A stretch of DNA of 64,000 nucleotides from JBGSUZ01 sp963677505 (GTDB lineage: Bacteria; Bacillota; Clostridia; Peptostreptococcales; Acidaminobacteraceae): assembly GCA_963677505.2 (NCBI GenBank), contig CAXXWB010000014.1, positions 102,125-166,124 of the forward strand, written 5' to 3'. A program made the translations under genes and the position numbers. Positions 55,388 to 63,447 of the stretch are shown piece after piece. The notes under the pieces are model-generated. The model saw only the letters and a program-made list of their open reading frames with translations, had not been told where the DNA came from and made no database searches. How positions within the stretch are numbered: the stretch's first letter is position 1; each line of letters opens with the position of its first letter.

Positions 55388-55598
55388 GCATTTTTAAACA
55401 GTTAAGTCGGCACCTATTTGAGAATCTTGCGAATAATGAGATTATAAATCGCAAAATTTTACGGGTAGGGAATTTAACATAGAATTAACACGCCAAATCT
55501 TTCGTGGCTTAGGACAAATCAGGATAGGGTTAAAAGGTTACAAAAGCGTTAAGATGAACTCGTAGTACACAACGAATAATCGTTAGAGGAGGCGTATC
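55388..55598 (+). promoter_or_regulatory. Upstream region of the sugar ABC operon
   Basis: About 210 bases without a gene. TTGAGA near 55419 and TATAAA near 55444 are present, but their 19-base spacing is poor, as expected for an activator-dependent promoter. CAAAAGCGTTAAGA at 55541-55554 matches 11 of 14 positions of a cre-like site. No operator for the YesN-type regulator can be assigned by eye. Confidence 0.3.
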
Positions 55599-56648
55599 AT
55601 GAAAAAACTATTGGCTTTAGGCTTAATTGCCGTCATGTCAGCATCACTCTTTGTTGGTTGTAGCAAACCGGCAGCTGAGGCACCTGCAACAACAGACCAA
55701 GCTGCAACAACAGAAGTGAAGAAGGTAAAAATCGGTCTTTCTTTGCCAACACAAAGAGAAGAAAGATGGGTAAGAGACAAAGAAAAAATGGAGCAAGTTG
55801 CCGCAGAACTCGGTGCAGAACTTATTGTAAAAGTTGCTGACGCTGATATGGAAGAGCAAATTACTCAAGTTGAATCTCTCTTTACTCAAGGTATTGACGT
55901 ATTAATCTTAGCACCACACGATGCTTCTGCTGCTGCAACATTAGTAGACAAAGCTAGCCAAGAAGGTATTCCAGTTATTTCTTACGACCGTTTAATCGCT
56001 AACACAGACAAACTTTCAGCATACATTTCATTCGATAATGAAAAAGTAGGCGAATTACAAGGTAAATTCATCACTGAAAAAGTTGGTCAAGGTAACTACA
56101 TCGTTATGTCAGGCGCACCTACAGACAATAACGCAAAATTATTTAAACAAGGCGCTATGAAGTACATCCAACCACTTGTTGATTCAGGCAAAATTAAAGT
56201 TGTGGCTGATCAAGCTGTAGAGAACTGGGTTCCAGAAAATGCTCTTAAAATCGTTGAAGCTGCTCTTGCTGCTAACAACAACAAAGTAGACGCAATCCTT
56301 GCTCCAAATGATGGTACTGCAGGCGCTGCTATTCAAGCATTAGCTGCTCAAGGTCTTGCAGGCGTAGTTCCAATCACTGGTCAAGACTCTGAAAAATCTG
56401 CTGCTAAGAGAATCATGGAAGGCACACAATCTATGACAATCTTCAAAGATACAAGAGAACTTGGCAAAGCTGCCATTGAACTTGCTATCAAATTAGGCAG
56501 TGGCGAAAAAATTGAAACAAATAGCGTTGTTAACAACGGTAAAGTAGATGTGCCATCTGTATTATTAGAAGCTACAGTTGTAACAAAAGACAACTTAAAA
56601 GCAGTTTTAGTAGACAGTGGTTACATTACAGAAGATGATCTTAAATAA
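55599..56648 (+). CDS. xylF: Xylose-type sugar ABC transporter substrate-binding lipoprotein (XylF/ChvE family)
   Basis: The signal peptide ends in a lipobox (ASLFVGC, Cys at residue 21). The mature binding protein carries XylF motifs: REERWVRDKEKM, VISYDRLIA, YISFDNEKVGELQ, GAPTDNNAKLF, DQAVENWVPENALK, PNDGTAGAAIQAL and GQDSEKSAAKRI. ENALKI and NNNKVDAI are nearly identical to the E. coli protein. Some ligand residues differ (GQDSE for GQDAD), so the exact aldose is uncertain. The product has 349 residues. A stable hairpin follows before the ATPase gene, suggesting higher expression of the binding protein. Confidence 0.87.
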   Translation: MKKLLALGLIAVMSASLFVGCSKPAAEAPATTDQAATTEVKKVKIGLSLPTQREERWVRDKEKMEQVAAELGAELIVKVADADMEEQITQVESLFTQGIDVLILAPHDASAAATLVDKASQEGIPVISYDRLIANTDKLSAYISFDNEKVGELQGKFITEKVGQGNYIVMSGAPTDNNAKLFKQGAMKYIQPLVDSGKIKVVADQAVENWVPENALKIVEAALAANNNKVDAILAPNDGTAGAAIQALAAQGLAGVVPITGQDSEKSAAKRIMEGTQSMTIFKDTRELGKAAIELAIKLGSGEKIETNSVVNNGKVDVPSVLLEATVVTKDNLKAVLVDSGYITEDDLK

Positions 56649-56678
56649 TACAAATTAAGTAATAGTAAAATAAGAAAT

Positions 56679-56710
56679 GAGAAGCGGTGAAGGCCGCTTC
56701 TCGATTCTTG
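56679..56710 (+). terminator. Hairpin between the binding-protein and ATPase genes
   Basis: GAGAAGCGG pairs perfectly with CCGCTTCTC around TGAAGG, followed by GATTCTTGTT. The T-tract is weak, so partial termination or mRNA 3'-end stabilisation is likely. Confidence 0.6.
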
Positions 56711-56780
56711 TTAAGAGTCCATTTCGCAGTTGAAGATCCCCCATAAACAATGGCGAAAGATAATAGGAGGTCCACCAGCA

Positions 56781-58325
56781 ATGAGTGAGTATATATTGGA
56801 AATGAAAGATATTGTAAAAGAATTTCCAGGAGTTCGCGCCTTAGATGGTGTTAACTTTAAAATCAAAAAAGGTGAGATTCATGCCCTCGTTGGAGAAAAC
56901 GGTGCGGGAAAGTCGACTTTAATGAAAGTTTTATCAGGTGTATATCCGTTTGGAACCTATGAAGGTGATATCGTCATCAACGGTCAGGTAAAAAAGTTTC
57001 ACAATACCAAAGACAGTGAAGCCTCAGGTGTCGGCATTATTTATCAAGAATTAACACTCATTAAGCAGATGAATATCGCCGAGAACATCTTCATTGGAAA
57101 TGAGTTTCAAACTGGTGGTAGAATCGATTGGAATAAAACCTTTGAAGAAGCTAAAAAGTACATGAATTTGGTGGGGCTAAAAGCTTCTCCAGACACAAAA
57201 GTTATCAACTTAGGAATTGGAAAACAACAATTAGTAGAAATTGCAAAAGCGATTTCTAAAAAAGTTAACATATTGATCCTAGATGAACCAACGGCTGCTC
57301 TTAATGAAGACGACAGCGATAATTTACTAGAGATAATTAGGACTTTTAAAGCACAGGGCATTAGTTGCATTTATATTTCTCATAAACTTAAAGAAGTAAC
57401 TGCAATAGCAGACAGAATTACTATTTTGCGTGATGGTAAAACCATTGAAACATATGACAATGATGACACCGTGAACACAGATCGTATTATCAAAGGAATG
57501 GTTGGTCGTGAAATGACTCAATTATTCCCTAGAAAAACACATACGCCTGGGGAAGCGGTTTTGGAAGTTAAAAACTGGACCGTGTATAATCCGGAACTTC
57601 CAGATAGAAAAGCCATTGATGACGTAAGCTTTACCGCTAGAAAAGGTGAAATTTTAGGCATTGCAGGTCTTATGGGTGCGGGTAGAACCGAACTTATGAT
57701 GAGCCTATTTGGTGCCTATGGGGTGAATCCTTCTGGTGAAATTGTATTGGATGGTAAAAAAGTTAGATTTAAAGAACCAAAAGACGCTATTGAAAGTGGT
57801 TACTGTTATTTAAGTGAAGACCGTAAGAAAACAGGTCTTGTGCTGGACATGGATGTTAAAGAGAATACCACTATGGCGAGTCTTGATAAAATTTCTACAA
57901 TTAAGGGTATCGACTTAAATAAAGAAATTAAAATTGCCAACGACTACGTAACTGCGCTGAGAATAAAAACTCCGAATGTAGAGCAAAAAGTTAAAAACCT
58001 TAGTGGAGGCAATCAACAAAAGGTAGTCATTGCTAAATGGCTAATGGCTCAACCTAAGGTATTGGTCCTAGATGAACCAACCAGAGGAATAGACGTTGGT
58101 GCTAAATTTGAAATTTACAATATTATGAACGACTTAGTTGAAAAAGGTGTTAGCATCATAATGATTTCCTCAGAACTTCCAGAAATTTTAGGGATGAGCG
58201 ATAGAATCCTAGTTATGCATGAAGGTAAGTTAACGAAGGAACTTTATTACACTGAGGCCAATCAAGAGTCCGTTATGTTCTACGCAACAGGTGGACATGA
58301 CGAAGCGCAAGCAGCTAATCTTTAG
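56781..58325 (+). CDS. xylG: Sugar ABC transporter ATP-binding protein (XylG/MglA family)
   Basis: This 514-residue protein holds two fused ABC domains. The first has Walker A GENGAGKST and Walker B LILDEPTAALNE with a signature reduced to NLGIGKQQLVEIAK. The second has the altered P-loop GLMGAGRTEL, the full signature NLSGGNQQKVVIAKW and VLVLDEPTRGIDVG. This asymmetric pattern is normal for the monosaccharide (CUT2) class. The ATG at 56781 follows TAGGAGG; an upstream in-frame extension lacks homology. It is ten bases ahead of the permease gene. Confidence 0.93.
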   Translation: MSEYILEMKDIVKEFPGVRALDGVNFKIKKGEIHALVGENGAGKSTLMKVLSGVYPFGTYEGDIVINGQVKKFHNTKDSEASGVGIIYQELTLIKQMNIAENIFIGNEFQTGGRIDWNKTFEEAKKYMNLVGLKASPDTKVINLGIGKQQLVEIAKAISKKVNILILDEPTAALNEDDSDNLLEIIRTFKAQGISCIYISHKLKEVTAIADRITILRDGKTIETYDNDDTVNTDRIIKGMVGREMTQLFPRKTHTPGEAVLEVKNWTVYNPELPDRKAIDDVSFTARKGEILGIAGLMGAGRTELMMSLFGAYGVNPSGEIVLDGKKVRFKEPKDAIESGYCYLSEDRKKTGLVLDMDVKENTTMASLDKISTIKGIDLNKEIKIANDYVTALRIKTPNVEQKVKNLSGGNQQKVVIAKWLMAQPKVLVLDEPTRGIDVGAKFEIYNIMNDLVEKGVSIIMISSELPEILGMSDRILVMHEGKLTKELYYTEANQESVMFYATGGHDEAQAANL

Positions 58326-58335
58326 GAGGTTTGTT

Positions 58336-59553
58336 ATGGAAAACAATGCGGTACAAAAGCAGTCACAAAATCTTTTAAAAATGGTTATAACATCTTTTAA
58401 ATCTAATATAAGAGACTATACAATGTTCATAGCTCTTATTGGAATTATGGCAATATTTAGCATTATGTCGGATTCATTCCTGACACCGAGAAACCTTTCA
58501 ACGCTATTACTGCAAACTGCTCATATCGCTATATTGGCGTGCGGCGTGGTGTTGGTTATCGTTGCGGGACACATTGACCTTTCAATTGGTGCAGTAGTTG
58601 GCTTTACAGGTGCTATTGCGGCCATACTCATGGGTAAAATGGGTTTTGGCGTATTGCCAGCAATTTTAGTTACAATAGGTGTGGGCGCTTTAATCGGCTT
58701 ATGGCAAGGTTACTGGGTTGCCTATCAAGATGTTCCTGCCTTTATCGTCACTTTGGCTGGAATGATGGTATTTAATGGCTTACTCCTTGGAGTAACAAAT
58801 GGTGAAACCATTTCAACACCTAAACTTTTCAACGCTATTGGTACAGATTTCTTACCGACAATTTTCTTAGCAAATTCACCAAAAGACAACATTCCAAACG
58901 ATACAACTTTAATTTTCTATGGAATAGTTCTAGTAATTTATTTATTCTCTGAATTCAACAAGAGAAAAGAAAGACAAAAATATGGATTTGATGTCCTTCC
59001 AAAGAGCCTCTTCGCATTAAAGCTCATTGGCGTATCTGCTATGCTAACTGCAGTATTTGGTGTCCTTTCTATGTACCTTGGTATTTCTTATTCTATGATT
59101 CTCATGTTATTGATTGCAGCTTTATATTCATTCATTACAACAAAAACAACCTTTGGACGTCACGTATACGCTATTGGGGGCAATAAAGAGGCGACTAAAC
59201 TGTCGGGGATCAATATCAGACAAAGAACCCTTATGATTTTTGTATCATCAGGTATTCTAGGCGCTATCGGTGGTATTGTTTATACTGCACGTGTCGGTTC
59301 AGCGGCGGCTTCAGCAGGTTCAGGGATGGAGCTAGATGTTATCGCATCAGCGATCATCGGTGGGACTTCTACCCTTGGTGGGGAAGGTAAAATCGTTGGC
59401 GCCATTGTTGGTGCTCTCGTAATGGCGACACTTAACAATGGTATGCTTCTTATGGATGTAGGCGCAATGCAACGTATGATTATCAAAGGATTGGTACTAC
59501 TCCTTGCAGTTTGGGTTGATATTCAATCTCGTAAAAAGGGCAGTGCCCATTAA
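58336..59553 (+). CDS. xylH: Sugar ABC transporter permease (XylH family)
   Basis: This CUT2-type permease has about ten membrane helices in 405 residues. Recognisable stretches are GVVLVIVAGHIDLSIGAVVG, VPAFIVTLAGMMVFNGLL, and GRHVYAIGGNKEATKLSGI, the cytoplasmic loop that contacts the ATPase. GGTSTLGGEGKIVGAIVGAL is near the end. The ATG at 58336 follows TAGGAGG. With the two genes upstream it forms a complete importer. No xylose isomerase or xylulokinase lies in this window. Confidence 0.92.
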   Translation: MENNAVQKQSQNLLKMVITSFKSNIRDYTMFIALIGIMAIFSIMSDSFLTPRNLSTLLLQTAHIAILACGVVLVIVAGHIDLSIGAVVGFTGAIAAILMGKMGFGVLPAILVTIGVGALIGLWQGYWVAYQDVPAFIVTLAGMMVFNGLLLGVTNGETISTPKLFNAIGTDFLPTIFLANSPKDNIPNDTTLIFYGIVLVIYLFSEFNKRKERQKYGFDVLPKSLFALKLIGVSAMLTAVFGVLSMYLGISYSMILMLLIAALYSFITTKTTFGRHVYAIGGNKEATKLSGINIRQRTLMIFVSSGILGAIGGIVYTARVGSAAASAGSGMELDVIASAIIGGTSTLGGEGKIVGAIVGALVMATLNNGMLLMDVGAMQRMIIKGLVLLLAVWVDIQSRKKGSAH

Positions 59554-59567
59554 TAATTAAAAATTAG

Positions 59568-59618
59568 AAAACGACCTAAAAGGCTATATAGACCAAATAG
59601 CCTTTAGGTCGTTTTTTT
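59568..59618. terminator. Terminator after the sugar permease gene
   Basis: AAAACGACCTAAAAGGCTAT pairs with ATAGCCTTTAGGTCGTTTT (one bulged A), followed by a run of seven Ts. The A-rich left flank may also serve the convergent minus-strand gene. Confidence 0.9.
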
Positions 59619-59632
59619 ATTGGCATTTGTAG

Positions 59633-60871
59633 TTATCTTTTGTACAACATCCGGTCATAAGTGTGTACAAATCCCATTTTTTCATAGAGTTTTTTTGCGC
59701 CTCTATTAGGAATATCCACATGAAGTGATAAATTACCACCTGTTTTTTCAATCACTTGGTTCATTAATTCAGTTGCCACGCCTCTACCTTTATTACCTTT
59801 GAGCACTCCAATATAAGCCATGTGATAAGTGGGGATGAAATCTTCGAAGCCCATATGTACGATGATACATATGCCGTGAACTTCATTCCCTTGCGACGCC
59901 TTAAAAATGAAACCCACTTCTACGGCTTTTTTAACAGCATCTGTGGTTTCTTTAATGCTATCGTTATAGGGTTCTAAAAGCTTACGGGTAATGGTTACGA
60001 TTTCATTTATATCAAGGTTAGGGTCTTTAGAAATTTCTTTGATCTCAATTTCGTTCTTACCATCATTGAGAATTATGATATGAGTACCTTTGGTTTTATC
60101 TTCTGAATAAATGAAAGCAGCCAGAGCGTAGGCCTCTTCAATACTAATATTAATATGCTCAAGCTTTTTTAAAAGCTTCACAGTTTCTCTGAGCATGGGT
60201 AAATCAATAGGCAATAAAGTAGCAGAAGTGGTTCTCACTGCTTCTTGAAGGTTTTCATCCGTCTCTATTTGTTTCATAATTTTAGGCTGGACACCACAGT
60301 GGATACGAGGCAGTTTCATGAGCGTGCCATTAACCCAACTTCTCATAGACTCGTGATAAATACTCTTCAGTGTATACCCGCCGTTGACTTGGGTCCAAAA
60401 ATCTGTTGGGTTTGGGAGTTTTGCAAAAATTTCTTCTGTGATTCTTTGAATGGCCAAGCTTCTTATAAAAGGTTTTTTCTCCCATTCGGTCATAAAATAC
60501 ATTTCATGATCAAAAGCGTATTTTTCATAAACATCAATTGCAAAAGCTTTGGGTGGTATTTTAAAGGAAATCCAGTGGACGGAGGGGAAAGTTTTCTGTT
60601 GGGAAAGGGTATCCTTTATTTTAGGAGAATAGATTTCAAGGTCTTTGCTCTCAGCAAAATATAGTACAGAGCGCATGTATTGTTTGCTACCTTGGACAAA
60701 TATCTTTTTATATCCGTGGTCATGGGCAAATTGAACCAGTGACTCAGCAATTCTATCGTTTTTATGTCCTGTAGGGTTGCTGCCTTCGAGCTTTAAATAA
60801 ATAGTTTCAATGCCAAGATGTTTTTCTAGATTCTTTGCTCTAAACAAAGGTGTTTGGCCGCTTAAATACAT
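59633..60871 (-). CDS. Fusion of a degenerate PLP fold-type-II (threonine-synthase-like) domain and a GNAT acetyltransferase
   Basis: Residues 1 to about 278 resemble a shortened threonine synthase/cysteine synthase domain. IYLKLEGSNPTGHKNDR holds a candidate Schiff-base Lys37. VNGGYTLKSIYHES resembles the Gly-rich phosphate loop. The usual NPTGSFKDR spacing is shifted by one residue, and the usual SSGN-type loop is replaced by GSKQYMRS, so catalysis is uncertain. Residues from about 285 to 412 are a GNAT domain: AYIGVLKGNKGRGVATELM (acetyl-CoA loop 358-366) and NRGAKKLYEKMGFV. The ATG at 60871 follows AAGGAGG. No partner gene is coupled to it. I do not know the substrate. Confidence 0.72.
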   Translation of the reverse strand: MYLSGQTPLFRAKNLEKHLGIETIYLKLEGSNPTGHKNDRIAESLVQFAHDHGYKKIFVQGSKQYMRSVLYFAESKDLEIYSPKIKDTLSQQKTFPSVHWISFKIPPKAFAIDVYEKYAFDHEMYFMTEWEKKPFIRSLAIQRITEEIFAKLPNPTDFWTQVNGGYTLKSIYHESMRSWVNGTLMKLPRIHCGVQPKIMKQIETDENLQEAVRTTSATLLPIDLPMLRETVKLLKKLEHINISIEEAYALAAFIYSEDKTKGTHIIILNDGKNEIEIKEISKDPNLDINEIVTITRKLLEPYNDSIKETTDAVKKAVEVGFIFKASQGNEVHGICIIVHMGFEDFIPTYHMAYIGVLKGNKGRGVATELMNQVIEKTGGNLSLHVDIPNRGAKKLYEKMGFVHTYDRMLYKR

Positions 60872-61115
60872 TTAGTTACCTCCTTGGTGTTTCTAACTTT
60901 GTCAGTGAGAAGTTCGCAAGTGAGAGGAAATGAATTGTCTACTTTTATGCAGAAATTATGAAATTTCCTCAATATCAGTATATCCTAAATTACAGGTATA
61001 AATAAATATTTCTCTATTTTTAAGCTCTATTCTCATGAAATAATTTAACGAAACGGTTATTGGCACTATGATTGAGACTACTTTTATGGCATAATACTTT
61101 TATGGGGGTGAATAA

Positions 61116-61643
61116 GTGAACTTTGAATGGATGAAAGACTTAAACCTACTTGCGTATGTACTTGGAAGCTCCTTGGGTGTTACCTTTATCCTAGGTGTTT
61201 TTTTAGGTAGTAAAAAAGTGGATCGAAAAACGATTACGTATCAATTTGTGCATAAGCACAATCGCATATTTACAAATATTTTCAACGGGGTAATGTGCGT
61301 GATTTTCCTGACAGCTATTAAATTCTTCATTGATGGGGTTTGGGGTAACTATAAGCTGTGGCTTGAGCTGAGCTATTGGTTGTCCATCGCATTTATTGTG
61401 TGTTATGTCATGACACGGAAAATCATCATTTCTAAAGAAGGCGTCGGGTATATGGATATGTTTGGCAGAGTCGGCATTAAAATGATGTATTCATGGAAGC
61501 ATGTGAAGAATTATGAAGTGAAAGAAAATTCGATTGAATTTACGCTTCAAGATTCGACTAAACCACTGTATCTTAAAATCAAACAATCTAGCGAGGAAAT
61601 AGATAAGGCAAATAAAGCCATAAAACTTGCTATGAAAAAATAA
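61116..61643 (+). CDS. Small membrane protein with cytoplasmic PH-like tail, unknown function
   Basis: This 175-residue protein has three predicted membrane helices, at about residues 11-29, 52-70 and 78-96. A beta-rich soluble tail of about 75 residues follows (KIIISKEGVGYMDMFGRVGIK, WKHVKNYEVKENSIEFTL), resembling a bacterial PH-like or DUF5673-type domain. The start is GTG at 61116 with GGGGGTGA upstream. Function unknown. It is 20 bases ahead of another membrane gene and likely co-transcribed. Confidence 0.7.
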   Translation: MNFEWMKDLNLLAYVLGSSLGVTFILGVFLGSKKVDRKTITYQFVHKHNRIFTNIFNGVMCVIFLTAIKFFIDGVWGNYKLWLELSYWLSIAFIVCYVMTRKIIISKEGVGYMDMFGRVGIKMMYSWKHVKNYEVKENSIEFTLQDSTKPLYLKIKQSSEEIDKANKAIKLAMKK

Positions 61644-61663
61644 TAAAGAGGGGCATTAGAAAA

Positions 61664-62170
61664 ATGGGAAGAATTATTAAACTTGCAATGGTAGCCGTTT
61701 ATTTTGGAGGCGCAGCGTACTTTGGATTTACGGACCACTATATTTTGATGGGTATTTTATTAGTGCTTGGTGCTTTAATGTCTTATTCAATTGTGAGACA
61801 TGGCTCTATAGCCCTAGCAATGAAGGCACTTGAAAAGCAAGACAATGAAAAGGCAAAAAAATATCTAGGTGAAACGATTAATGTTAAATGGCTATCTAGC
61901 GCTTACAGAGCATTTTACTATATGGTAGATGGTTACTTGTTAACAGTTGCGGGTAGCAGAAATGAAGCCATTGACGCTTATGAAGCAGCACTTCAAAATA
62001 AAATTAAAAGAAGTGAAGATAAAGCGGTAATGTTGTTCCAACTTTCTATGCTTTATGCAGACAAAGGCAATCTTGCAAAATCAAGAATTTTACTTAAAAA
62101 CTGTAAAGACCTTGAACCAAAAGGCCAATTAATGGATCAAATCAAAAAGTTTGAAAAGCGCATTCGCTAA
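61664..62170 (+). CDS. Small membrane protein with TPR-like tail, unknown function
   Basis: The 168 residues start with two membrane helices (about 5-21 and 25-43). A helical soluble domain with TPR-like repeats follows (AMKALEKQDNEKAKKYLGE, GSRNEAIDAYEAALQNKIK, FQLSMLYADKGNLAKSRILL). A scaffold role is plausible, but nothing specific can be said. It is paired with the upstream membrane gene and followed by a terminator. Confidence 0.7.
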   Translation: MGRIIKLAMVAVYFGGAAYFGFTDHYILMGILLVLGALMSYSIVRHGSIALAMKALEKQDNEKAKKYLGETINVKWLSSAYRAFYYMVDGYLLTVAGSRNEAIDAYEAALQNKIKRSEDKAVMLFQLSMLYADKGNLAKSRILLKNCKDLEPKGQLMDQIKKFEKRIR

Positions 62171-62205
62171 TGGCGAAAGGCTATCTAAATAGTTAGATAA
62201 AATAG

Positions 62206-62250
62206 AAGAGGAACCGTTCTTAATAAATTTAAGAATTGTTCCTCTTTTGT
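62206..62250. terminator. Terminator between the TPR-tail gene and the CopZ-like gene
   Basis: AAGAGGAAC-C-GTTCTTAA pairs with TTAAGAA-T-TGTTCCTCTT around a short AT loop, followed by TTGTTTA. The convergent gene ends 20 bases further on. Confidence 0.8.
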
Positions 62251-62283
62251 TTATTGAATAACATCTGTTTATTGAATAACATC
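62248..62283. repeat. 18-bp perfect tandem duplication at the 3' end of the CopZ-like gene
   Basis: TGTTTATTGAATAACATC occurs twice head-to-tail at 62248-62265 and 62266-62283. The second copy contains the stop codon and last codons of the minus-strand gene. Confidence 0.9.
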
Positions 62284-62472
62284 ATAACCCGCGTCTTCAA
62301 TAGCGGCAAATGCAGCTTGAAGAACAGTTTCATCACCATACTCAACTTCTGCTAAATCTTCTGCAGCGCTGACGCGAATGATTTTTAAACCTAAAACAGA
62401 AGAAAGGGCATTCAGTACTCTTTTTTCACAATGTCCGCAGCTCATGCCTTCAATTTTAATGATAGTAATCAT
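62269..62472 (-). CDS. copZ: Heavy-metal-associated (CopZ-like) metallochaperone
   Basis: The 67-residue protein is a single HMA domain with the metal-binding loop GMSCGHC near residue 10 and a C-terminal AIEDAGYDVIQ end. Such proteins carry Cu(I) to P-type ATPases. No ATPase gene is adjacent. The start is the ATG at 62472 with GGAGG five bases upstream. A longer start at 62484 overlaps that site. Confidence 0.88.
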   Translation of the reverse strand: MITIIKIEGMSCGHCEKRVLNALSSVLGLKIIRVSAAEDLAEVEYGDETVLQAAFAAIEDAGYDVIQ

Positions 62473-62800
62473 AGTAACCTCCAATCGGTTGTTAAAGAAT
62501 AATGGTTTTGAGAATCTCTCTCAATACTAATTTTATAATACACGAAAAATAAGAAATTAACCACAATAATAATTAATTATTATATTTGACGTTCAATAGT
62601 TTGCCAAGTGTATAAATGGGTATAACGTATAAAAAAGAAATACGTTATATTTAACTATTAAATGATATGTACAAAAAAGTGCTTTTCAAATTTTAAGTAT
62701 TGGTATATTATTGTGTAAAGAAGGGCTTTTGAAGAGGTTTGTTAAAAAGTTGTAAAAGTTATTAATCATATAAATAAATATAAATTGAGAGGTGAGCAAA
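62473..62800. other. AT-rich divergent intergenic region
   Basis: About 330 bases without a gene lie between two divergent starts. It contains TTGAGA-AATCTCTCTCAA-like half-site repeats near 62509-62522, a clear inverted repeat at 62621-62649 (listed separately), and several TATAAA/TATAAT-like boxes. No promoter pair with good spacing could be chosen with confidence, and no RNA gene was seen. Confidence 0.5.
62621..62649. promoter_or_regulatory. Perfect inverted repeat, candidate operator
   Basis: TATAACGTA (62621-62629) and TACGTTATA (62641-62649) form perfect 9-base arms around an A-rich 11-base spacer, centred about 165 bases upstream of the winged-helix regulator start. Confidence 0.5.
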
Positions 62801-63404
62801 ATGGTACTTGAGAGAATATTAAAGACTCCAGAAGAAATAAAAATCATGTCAGATCCTTTACGATTAACAATTTACAAGACATTTCATAAAATGGGACGCC
62901 CTGCAACAGCTAAAGAAGTTGCAGATGAACTTGGTCTTGCACCTGCGAAGGTCCATTATCATGTTCAAAAAATGTTATCTATAGAAATATTGGAATTGGA
63001 TCACACTAAAGAAATTAATGGCATCATCGCCAAGTTCTTTAAAGTTACTGCAGATTCTTTCGTCATAGATTATTCCAACATCTCTGATAAAGTCAAGAAT
63101 TCTGTGTACAGTAAGTCCGAAAATCTCTATATTTCTATTTTTAACGATTTTAGAGATAAGTTCTTAACCAGTCTCCGCTCAAAGGTAAAGAACAATTCCT
63201 CAAGCTCAGAAGATCGCTCAGGTTTTATTATGCATGATAAAATGTATATTAAACAAGGTGATTATGAAGGCTTTTTACGGAGAATTGGTCAGCCTTATTG
63301 AAAAGTATGGCAATCAGGAAGAAACAGATGAAAATATTGTCACCTATAACTTTTTAATCAGCATGATTAAAACGATGAAGAAAAGGGCGAGCAATAAAAT
63401 ATAA
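62801..63404 (+). CDS. ArsR-like winged-helix transcriptional regulator (one apparent frameshift)
   Basis: The N-terminal winged helix is visible as IMSDPLRLTIYKTFHKMGRPA, then KEVADELGLAPAKVHYHVQKM and an ILELDHTKEINGIIAKFFKV wing, as in HTH_20/ArsR-like regulators. A C-terminal helical domain follows. The reading frame breaks near 63279-63284, where one extra base (probably an A) separates YEGFLR from ELVSLIEKYG. With one base removed the protein runs to the stop at 63404, about 200 residues. As read, it ends at 63301. The ligand is unknown. The ATG at 62801 follows GAGAGGTG. Confidence 0.75.
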
Positions 63405-63410
63405 AGTATA

Positions 63411-63443
63411 AAAAAAGACTGTCGATATTGGACAGTCTTTTTT
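63411..63443. terminator. Bidirectional terminator between the regulator and the chemoreceptor gene
   Basis: AAAAAAGACTGTC pairs with GACAGTCTTTTTT around GATATTG, with tails suited to both strands. Confidence 0.92.
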
Positions 63444-63447
63444 CTAT

